A stretch of DNA of 6,645 nt from RZYP01 sp050256135. GTDB lineage: Bacteria; Bacillota; Negativicutes; Acidaminococcales; Acidaminococcaceae. The notes below the pieces were generated by a model, which was not told where the DNA came from, made no database searches, and saw only the letters and a program-made list of their open reading frames with translations. Shown piece by piece: positions 1 to 5,523 of the stretch (the stretch's first letter is position 1; each line of letters begins with the position of its first letter). The position numbers and the translations under genes are program-made. The DNA is taken from positions 1-6,645 of the forward strand of contig JBFWIF010000108.1 in the NCBI GenBank assembly GCA_050256135.1. Direction: 5' to 3'.

Positions 1-314
1 ACAAATTGGAATTGGGTAATCTTGGGTTTTCACATACTGAAGAGCTTACCGTGTACGACTTTTCAAAGCAAGGTTACCAACTAATCCCACATCCTTTTCG
101 TGGTGGTGGTGTGATTGCTTTTAACAATCCTGCTTCAGAAACATGGAAACTGCTGATATTTACGCTGGATGGAAGGCTTGCCTGGGAAGCTGAACATAAC
201 GGCAGAACGTTTAGCATCCCTGCTGGAAAACTAAAAACAGGCACCTATGTTTTTCAACTTGTATCCCAACACCAAAATAAAAAACTTAGTGGAAAACTAT
301 TGGTTCTTGACTAA
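1..314 (+). CDS. C-terminal part of a secreted protein with a T9SS type A sorting domain (5' end outside window)
   Basis: The reading frame is open from the left edge (first whole codon at position 3) to a TAA at 312-314, so about 104 C-terminal residues are visible and the real start lies upstream. The last roughly 80 residues match the T9SS type A C-terminal sorting domain of Bacteroidota. They begin YQLIPHPFRGGG, a variant of the usual Y-P-N-P-F opening with H in place of N, and continue with alternating beta-strand segments (WKLLIFTLDGRLAW, then GKLKTGTYVFQLV). They end in KLLVLD, like the family's basic-hydrophobic terminus. In the family this domain carries the protein through the type IX translocon, after which it is usually cleaved and the cargo anchored at the cell surface or released. 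The cargo domain is not visible, so the protein's own activity is unknown. A TTG at 6 opens the visible frame but is very unlikely to be a true start. Confidence 0.78.
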   Translation, partial: KLELGNLGFSHTEELTVYDFSKQGYQLIPHPFRGGGVIAFNNPASETWKLLIFTLDGRLAWEAEHNGRTFSIPAGKLKTGTYVFQLVSQHQNKKLSGKLLVLD

Positions 315-383
315 GTAATCTTTGCGTCAGTTAATTGGCTAAGAAAGAGGAACCTATAACATTAACATTGAGTTTAAAAATAA

Positions 384-414
384 CCCCCCAAAAGTAATAT
401 GTAACTTTTTGGGG
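384..414 (-). terminator. Hairpin terminator between convergent genes
   Basis: An inverted repeat pairs C385-C388 with G411-G414 and AAAAGT (390-395) with ACTTTT (404-409), with one bulged C/T position and an 8-nt loop. It lies between the stop of the plus-strand T9SS gene (314) and the stop of the minus-strand PhnB-like gene (432). On the minus strand the stem is followed by TTATTTTT, a proper U-rich tail, so it best serves as the intrinsic terminator of the minus-strand operon. The plus-strand side lacks a T-run, so bidirectional use is less sure. Confidence 0.62.
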
Positions 415-431
415 ATTTGTGGTTATATGGA

Positions 432-866
432 TTATAAATTAGGGTCATATGCAACCATCCAGTTCACGCCAAAACGATCTTCGCACTGGCCAAAATAGTC
501 GCCCCAAAACATATCTGCCATGGGCATAATTATTTTCCCTCCATCCGAAAGTGCCTTAAAATACTTATCTGCTTTGGCTTTGCTATCCGTAGAAACCGAA
601 ATGGAGAAGTTATTTCCTTGTTTGAATGCGGGTGCCCATTCGCCACCTGTATCACTACCCATGAGCATAGTTTCGTTGCTAATGGGCAAGGCAATATGAA
701 GAATTTTGTCGGCCATTTCTTCGGGTACGGCAGGTATATCTTCCTGAGGCGGAACATCTTTGAATCTGCCGATATAGGAAAATTCGCCTCCAAAAACAGT
801 TTTGTAAAAATTAAAGGCTTCCTCGCAATTGCCTTCAAAGTTCAAATATACATTTACGCTGGTCAT
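432..866 (-). CDS. PhnB-like VOC-superfamily (glyoxalase fold) protein
   Basis: This 144-residue protein has the usual length and both signature ends of the PhnB/3-demethylubiquinone-methyltransferase-like branch of the vicinal oxygen chelate fold. Residues 7-22 (YLNFEGNCEEAFNFYK) form the first beta-alpha unit, and residues 120-138 (FWGDYFG, then DRFGVNWMV) form the closing strand motif. There is no signal peptide or membrane segment, so it should be cytoplasmic. Members usually form dimers with paired beta-alpha-beta-beta-beta modules. Despite the family name most have no proven reaction, and a methyltransferase role should not be assumed. The ATG at 866 is chosen because the conserved fold begins within a few residues of it. 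It lies 30 bp downstream of the DUF4199-like gene on the same strand, so co-transcription is likely, and it ends just before the hairpin at 384-414. The upstream gap is A/T-rich with no clear Shine-Dalgarno site. Confidence 0.87.
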   Translation of the reverse strand: MTSVNVYLNFEGNCEEAFNFYKTVFGGEFSYIGRFKDVPPQEDIPAVPEEMADKILHIALPISNETMLMGSDTGGEWAPAFKQGNNFSISVSTDSKAKADKYFKALSDGGKIIMPMADMFWGDYFGQCEDRFGVNWMVAYDPNL

Positions 867-896
867 ATCGCTGGATTTTTAAGGGTTGTATTTTTG

Positions 897-1397
897 TTAA
901 TCAATTACAGTTTTAGATTTTTTGGTGCGCACAAACAGGGCAACAACAGCTGAGGTTATTACACCCATTGCCAAAGCTCCTATCACACTTTGTTTCATAT
1001 AATTTTCCAGATTAAAATAAGCTTCGGCAGCTTCCAGGCTTTCGTGATAACCTGTTTCCACGGAATGAGCAATCACATTAGGGAAATACTCCGGTGTGAT
1101 GATGGTAGAAGTAATCCATTGGGTGAGCGGCGAAAAAAGTGCAACAATAGTAGTTATAATCAGTCCGGAAATTAAGCCTTGCACATAAGTCATATGGCCA
1201 TGAAAGTGATTCTGTTTCTTATCGCGCAAAGCCAGCACATAAATCAGAATGGCTGGCAGGGCAAAAAGATTTGTGAGGTACATATGCTTGTCGATATGTG
1301 CGCTATGCAACCCCACAAGTTTTTCGAGCCACATCCAAAGCAGGGACATCACCACAAAGAGTATTGCCCATTTAATTTCGATTTTGATGTTTTTCAT
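897..1397 (-). CDS. DUF4199-like four-helix membrane protein
   Basis: This 166-residue protein has four hydrophobic segments, at about residues 10-29, 42-57, 72-91 and 137-156, with a positively charged C-terminus (RTKKSK). The order of features fits the DUF4199 family common in Bacteroidota: a short N-terminus into helix 1, a tight second helix, a GLISGLI-type third helix, an amphipathic loop containing TPEYFPN and EAAEAYFN, and a final glycine/alanine-rich helix (GALAMGVITSAVVALFV). The family has no established function. The protein is predicted to sit in the inner membrane, and no catalytic motif is visible. The loop between helices 3 and 4 is about 45 residues. The ATG at 1397 gives a short polar N-terminus before helix 1, as expected. 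The next gene on the strand, the PhnB-like protein, starts 30 bp after its stop, suggesting a two-gene operon. The 198-bp gap upstream suggests its own promoter. Confidence 0.72.
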   Translation of the reverse strand: MKNIKIEIKWAILFVVMSLLWMWLEKLVGLHSAHIDKHMYLTNLFALPAILIYVLALRDKKQNHFHGHMTYVQGLISGLIITTIVALFSPLTQWITSTIITPEYFPNVIAHSVETGYHESLEAAEAYFNLENYMKQSVIGALAMGVITSAVVALFVRTKKSKTVID

Positions 1398-1462
1398 AGG
1401 GTGAGGGTTTAGGTTTAAAAAAACAATTATTCCATGCTCGGGTCAACAAGCAATCAGCTGTT

Positions 1463-1470
1463 CAAATGTA
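1463..1470 (-). promoter_or_regulatory. Possible Bacteroidota-type -7 box upstream of the DUF4199-like gene
   Basis: Read on the minus strand this is TACATTTG, an exact fit to the TAnnTTTG -7 consensus of Bacteroidota primary sigma promoters. It would give a leader of about 60 nt before the ATG at 1397. No convincing TTTG -33 element is found at the expected spacing upstream, so this is tentative. Nearby are an 8-bp palindrome TTCCGGAA (1475-1482) and a direct repeat CCGGAAA (1477-1483 and 1511-1517), which could be a regulator site. No terminator-like hairpin is seen in the rest of the 1398-1595 gap. Confidence 0.33.
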
Positions 1471-1595
1471 GTAATTCCGGAAAAATGATTTGCGCTCGAT
1501 CACTATTTAACCGGAAATTAACAAAATGCCAGTTTGATTTTATCTTTGATTATCGGCTTGTGAATTAAACCTTTGTTCAATGAGTTGAAGATACG

Positions 1596-2888
1596 CTATT
1601 CCTGATCAAAGATCTCTTCAAGATACAATTGTGTGTCTTCCAGGTTAAATTCGTTGCTGTCCCAGTGTTCTCCCTTATCAAGCCCCAGCCATTCCATATA
1701 ATCCTGATGTTCTTCATGCCTGGGATCAGCCAGGATTGCTCTAAGCTCTTCATAGCCCCAGGGACCTCCGCAGTCTTCGGGCGGACAAGCACCTTGACCA
1801 TCAAGTAGTTTTGGGGTTTCGGATTGTTCAGGGATAATTTTTTCCAGTATGATTTCATGTTCCCAATTGTCGCCAAAATCGTAAATGTAGAGGTATTTCT
1901 GACCTTCTTTTTTAAACACATCTGATAAAGCGATATCCGAAGCATCCACTTCATTTCCCATTCCGCCTAAATCATCTTTTGACAACTCAGTGATAATTGT
2001 ATCGGATCGGTATCCATCCTCCGAAAATTGATACAAATGCGCATTTTCCCAATCGAATACTGTCTGGATGATATGATGCATCAGTTTAAAGTTGAAATAG
2101 GAAGGTATCGTTACGCGGCGCCAAACCCTTGGCTTTGAAACGTTTTTGATCTGTATTTTAAACTGAAATACAGTACTGTTTTTTTTCTTTGTTTTATCAA
2201 GTTTATTGAGCTCATTTTCAATGATATCCTCAAGCCACAAGTCGGTATTTTCGAGAAATGATAAATCGGCAAGTTCCTCCTCATCTGAGCCCTCCAGGTC
2301 ATCCCATTGATCGATATGGTCTGCATAATAGTAGTTGCCATGTCCGGCAGTTTTTTCAAGTTGTGCCAAAACTTTATTTACAAATGTTTCATCGTCATCT
2401 GGGCCCCTGAAAAAAACAGGCTTGCCATCCTGATCGTTTCCGCACTGAATTTCTATTAATTCAATATCATCTGTGTCTTCTTCCAGGATATATTGTGCCA
2501 CCGAAGTGAATGTTTTGTGTGGTTTAAAGCCATAATCCTCAGCAAATTCGAGGCCTGCAAAGATGATGTTGTGTGCCATGATATATGGGATTGTTTCTGT
2601 TGGCATCTGGTATTCGCTATGGGCGAAAGTCTCGTTAAACTCGTGTTGACTTATGTTGAAAACATAATGTGAATCTTTAATTCCAAGACATTTAAGATCA
2701 ACAAGATAAAATCCAACCGTAAAATTGTCATTTACATGCTTGCGAATAACCGTAATATGAGCCATCCCATTTTCCTCCCAATCTGAATTGATGGTGCATT
2801 TGTAGATGGGTAAGCTTCTGGCTTTTTGTTTTATATAGTTCTCAGGACTAAGCATTTGAACTACTTTATTTTTCTTGTTTTTGGCCAT
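1596..2888 (-). CDS. Two-part protein with C-terminal plasmid pRiA4b ORF-3 domain
   Basis: This 430-residue soluble acidic protein has two parts. Residues about 239-428 match the plasmid pRiA4b ORF-3 family: FQFKIQIKN opening (241-249), PRVWRRV (253-259), the hallmark YDFGDNWEHEI (336-346), and ACPPEDCGGPWGY (367-379) with two cysteines. The family is widespread on plasmids and chromosomes, but its biochemical role is not known. Residues about 10-190 form a separate module (LPIYKCTINSDWEENG near 26-41, FYLVDLKCLGIKD near 60-72) that I recall only loosely from other Bacteroidota proteins and cannot name. A highly acidic linker (about 192-225, rich in D and E) joins the two. The ATG at 2888 gives a basic lysine-rich start (MAKNKKNK). 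The gene runs away from the CRISPR array on the same strand as the presumed pre-crRNA, with 291 bp between. It is not a recognised cas gene, and there is no evidence that it works with the array. Confidence 0.83.
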   Translation of the reverse strand: MAKNKKNKVVQMLSPENYIKQKARSLPIYKCTINSDWEENGMAHITVIRKHVNDNFTVGFYLVDLKCLGIKDSHYVFNISQHEFNETFAHSEYQMPTETIPYIMAHNIIFAGLEFAEDYGFKPHKTFTSVAQYILEEDTDDIELIEIQCGNDQDGKPVFFRGPDDDETFVNKVLAQLEKTAGHGNYYYADHIDQWDDLEGSDEEELADLSFLENTDLWLEDIIENELNKLDKTKKKNSTVFQFKIQIKNVSKPRVWRRVTIPSYFNFKLMHHIIQTVFDWENAHLYQFSEDGYRSDTIITELSKDDLGGMGNEVDASDIALSDVFKKEGQKYLYIYDFGDNWEHEIILEKIIPEQSETPKLLDGQGACPPEDCGGPWGYEELRAILADPRHEEHQDYMEWLGLDKGEHWDSNEFNLEDTQLYLEEIFDQE

Positions 2889-3025
2889 GGTCTATCAATT
2901 TGGAATTTGGCATAAAAGTATAAGAATTATTTAGTGGGAGAAAATGATTGGAATAATTTTTTTTGAAAAAAAAGGGATTGCGGGTGTTGGCATTTGTTGA
3001 AGATTATTTGAGGCATAGCGGATTT

Positions 3026-3041
3026 CGTTTATCATTAAACG
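3026..3041. repeat. Small perfect hairpin (6-bp stem, 4-nt loop)
   Basis: CGTTTA pairs with TAAACG around a TCAT loop. After one T/T mismatch a further two outer pairs can form. It has no T-run typical of a terminator on either side, so it may be an operator-like site or chance in A/T-rich DNA. Confidence 0.4.
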
Positions 3042-3051
3042 TAAGTATTGA

Positions 3052-3076
3052 GAATTCTTATTGGTACGTCCCGATC
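3052..3076. repeat. Probable decayed CRISPR repeat outside the array
   Basis: In order and at nearly the right spacing, this stretch keeps three blocks of the array repeat: AATTC (3053-3057), TTGGTACG (3061-3068) and GATC (3073-3076). The bases between have changed and shifted by one in each gap. Measured from the repeat ends, the relic lies about 131 bp left of R1, close to two 66-bp repeat-spacer units, although no recognisable repeat lies at the midpoint. The 8-bp block in a 291-bp gap is unlikely by chance but not decisive. The last few bases overlap the left arm of the inverted repeat that starts at 3069. Confidence 0.45.
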
Positions 3077-3187
3077 AAGTGCTTCTTGGCTTTCAGCAAA
3101 GGACTACAACCTTAAAATATGTAGAAACAATGGCTTGCTAACATCAACGAAACTAATAGCTGAAAGCTTAGAATCACTAAATCGGGA
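3069..3187. repeat. 29-bp imperfect inverted repeat bracketing 61 bp, abutting the first array repeat
   Basis: The left arm is 3069-3097 and the right arm 3159-3187. When the right arm is reverse-complemented, 24 of 29 positions agree, including TCCCGAT at the outer ends and GCTTTCAGC at the inner ends. The 61 bp between the arms (3098-3158) are A/T-rich and non-coding. The outer end of the right arm (3187) directly meets the conserved part of R1 (from 3188). It could be a small non-autonomous insertion element (MITE-like) with terminal inverted repeats, or a long RNA hairpin in the array's trailer. The 7-mer TGGTACG lies just outside the left arm (3062-3068) and again at 3195-3201, but since it is repeat sequence it cannot be taken as a clean target duplication. 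Confidence 0.55.
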
Positions 3188-3209
3188 TCCAGTATGGTAC
3201 GATTGATAG
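3180..3209 (-). repeat. Degenerate terminal repeat R1 (leader-distal end)
   Basis: Bases 9-30 of the repeat are kept with one change (T to A at 3194), while the first eight are replaced by AATCGGGA. The last seven of these belong to the right arm of the neighbouring inverted repeat. On the transcribed strand the lost part is the 3' end of the repeat, which is the usual pattern of decay at the leader-distal terminus. Confidence 0.85.
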
Positions 3210-3604
3210 GCACTGCTTCGTGTGCTAAAACAAGTTGTTTTTCGGTTTCAATTCCAGTTTGGTACGATTGATAGCCGATTTAAAAGTTACCAGGCGATGA
3301 TTGACCGATGTTTCAATTCCAGTTTGGTACGATTGATAGATAAATTTGCCATCTTACAGGATCGAATAATTCGAAGTTTCAATTCCAGTTTGGTACGATT
3401 GATAGGCAAACGCATACAGATCATGCTTGGCAAACGACAACGTTTCAATTCCAGTTTGGTACGATTGATAGTGAATCGACTCAGCCAGGTCAGAACCAGG
3501 TTTAAATTGTTTCAATTCCAGTTTGGTACGATTGATAGATATTAGATCATGGCGATCATTCAAAATCCTCTAATGTTTCAATTCCAGTTTGGTACGATTG
3601 ATAG

Positions 3605-3972
3605 ATTTAATTCCAGAAGAAATACTTACATCAATTTCAGAGTTTCAATTCCAGTTTGGTACGATTGATAGTTGATATACAACCGCTTGAAGTGTTATAA
3701 TTATGCCGTTTCAATTCCAGTTTGGTACGATTGATAGAAGTGCAGCTGTGGGTACTGCCCTGGCTGATATATTGTTTCAATTCCAGTTTGGTACGATTGA
3801 TAGCCTACCAGCACGAGGTTTATGAATTACTAACTCATCTGTTTCAATTCCAGTTTGGTACGATTGATAGAAATACATCAAATGTTGTAATTAATTGAAA
3901 AAACGCTGTTTCAATTCCAGTTTGGTACGATTGATAGTTAATTCCAGAAGAAATACTTACATCAATTTCAGA
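3605..3972 (-). repeat. Near-duplicate spacers S7 (3605-3641) and S12 (3938-3972)
   Basis: S12 (35 nt) is identical to S7 (37 nt) except that it lacks the two leftmost bases (AT). Four other spacers lie between them. The shared right boundary and shifted left boundary fit a second acquisition of the same protospacer better than a copy of the old unit, which would keep both ends. Confidence 0.9.
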
Positions 3973-5523
3973 GTTTCAATTCCAGTTTGGTACGATTGAT
4001 CGCAATCCACCTACTTTAATTCGTCTTTTTATACTTTGTTTCAATTCCAGTTTGGTACGATTGATCGTAGCTCCTACCGAATCTATAAAGAGAAATATTC
4101 CTGTGTTTCAATTCCAGTTTGGTACGATTGATCGTTTGAATGCTCTATGACGCATTACATACAAAGAAATGTTTCAATTCCAGTTTGGTACGATTGATCG
4201 GTTGGCGGCTGCGGCCTGCGGCGGAAAGCACGACGGTGTTTCAATTCCAGTTTGGTACGATTGATCGAATAGGTAAGCAGCAATGACAAATCACCCGTAA
4301 CGTGTTTCAATTCCAGTTTGGTACGATTGATCGTATATAGAAGCTGACAATATACAATGTGATCTAAGATGTTTCAATTCCAGTTTGGTACGATTGATCG
4401 TATATAGAAGCTGACAATATACAATGTGATCTAAGATGTTTCAATTCCAGTTTGGTACGATTGATCGATTATTTTAAAGTGAAGGTTCTGGCAAGAATGG
4501 CATGTTTCAATTCCAGTTTGGTACGATTGATCGAATCCAATTTTCAAATTTCAAAATAGCTGAATCGTTGTTTCAATTCCAGTTTGGTACGATTGATCGC
4601 AGGAATTTCACCGGAAAAGAACATTTTCTATACTTGTTTCAATTCCAGTTTGGTACGATTGATCGTAGAGACAAATTCGATAGCTCAAACCGGTGCATAT
4701 TTGTTTCAATTCCAGTTTGGTACGATTGATCGAGATTAAAGTTTATAATGATATAATAAAAGACAATTGTTTCAATTCCAGTTTGGTACGATTGATCGAA
4801 GTTGTCACCTGGCAGAACTTCCTCACATAAAATGTTTCAATTCCAGTTTGGTACGATTGATCGCGAGGATTTAATACTCTGCTTAAAGCAAGCCAAGACG
4901 TTTCAATTCCAGTTTGGTACGATTGATCGTGAATCGATTCTGCCAGGTCTGATCCAGGTTTGAACTGTTTCAATTCCAGTTTGGTACGATTGATCGTTTC
5001 GGTTCATAAGCAGGGTCAATAGCTCTATCTCTGTTTCAATTCCAGTTTGGTACGATTGATCGTTCCAGATTGATCATGCAAGTTACGGCAATTCCATAGT
5101 TTCAATTCCAGTTTGGTACGATTGATCGGCAAAGCTTTTAAGTAATTTCTCATCAGCTTGCTTTGTTTCAATTCCAGTTTGGTACGATTGATCGAAAATA
5201 ACCGAACACCTAAAAAGAAAAATAAAATTTCGTTTCAATTCCAGTTTGGTACGATTGATCGGCTTTGTTGGCAATTTCTGATTCGCTGGGTATGCGGTTT
5301 CAATTCCAGTTTGGTACGATTGATCGATTCCTCCTGAAATAACTCCATCTCCTTCGGCTTCTCGTTTCAATTCCAGTTTGGTACGATTGATCGAGGATGT
5401 TTGCAAGGTCGTCAAGGATAGGTTGCAGTGTTTCAATTCCAGTTTGGTACGATTGATCGTCCCAATCTTTTTGCATCTCGAAGCGCATCTTGTGTTTCAA
5501 TTCCAGTTTGGTACGATTGATCG
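3973..5523 (-). other. Middle repeat block R13-R36 with ATCG ends
   Basis: All 24 repeats from R13 to R36 have C at repeat base 29 (GATTGATCG), whereas R1-R12 on the left and R37-R53 on the right have A (GATTGATAG). The base lies outside the inner stem and outside the predicted 8-nt handle, so processing should be little affected. New repeats are copied from the leader-proximal one, so such blocks record lineage. Confidence 0.95.
4334..4467 (-). repeat. Tandem duplication of one spacer-repeat unit (S18 and S19)
   Basis: Spacers 4334-4370 and 4401-4437 are identical over all 37 bases and are followed by identical repeats, so a 67-bp unit is present twice in a row. Exact identity at both spacer ends fits slippage or unequal recombination within the array rather than re-acquisition. 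Confidence 0.93.

Larger units (their letters stand above)
2889..3179. other. Gene-free flank between the pRiA4b-domain gene and the CRISPR array
   Basis: No plausible reading frame is present on either strand; the longest plus-strand ATG frame tried, from 2944, stops after 18 codons. The stretch holds an A/T-rich patch in which T8 (2957-2964) and A8 (2966-2973) flank one G, a 6-bp hairpin at 3026-3041, a probable decayed CRISPR repeat at about 3052-3076, and most of an inverted-repeat element (3069-3187). If the array is read on the minus strand, this is its leader-distal trailer and also contains the promoter region of the minus-strand gene starting at 2888. No GC-rich intrinsic terminator for the pre-crRNA is obvious. 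Confidence 0.6.

Noticed and set aside
530..1412. Short open frames overlapping the PhnB-like and DUF4199-like genes in other frames
   Set aside because: They lie within well-supported genes and their translations show no family signature.
2913..2920. TACTTTTA (minus strand) as a -7 box for the pRiA4b-domain gene
   Set aside because: It departs from TAnnTTTG at the last base and has no -33 partner, so it was not listed as a promoter.
2957..2973. T8-G-A8 as a terminator or array leader
   Set aside because: It has no GC stem and no loop of workable size, and it lies at the degenerate end of the array, where a leader is not expected.
3143..3159. A third decayed repeat between the relic at 3052 and R1
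   Set aside because: ACGA and TAATAG are present but the register is off by about 16 bp from the expected unit spacing and it overlaps the inverted-repeat loop. Chance is likely.
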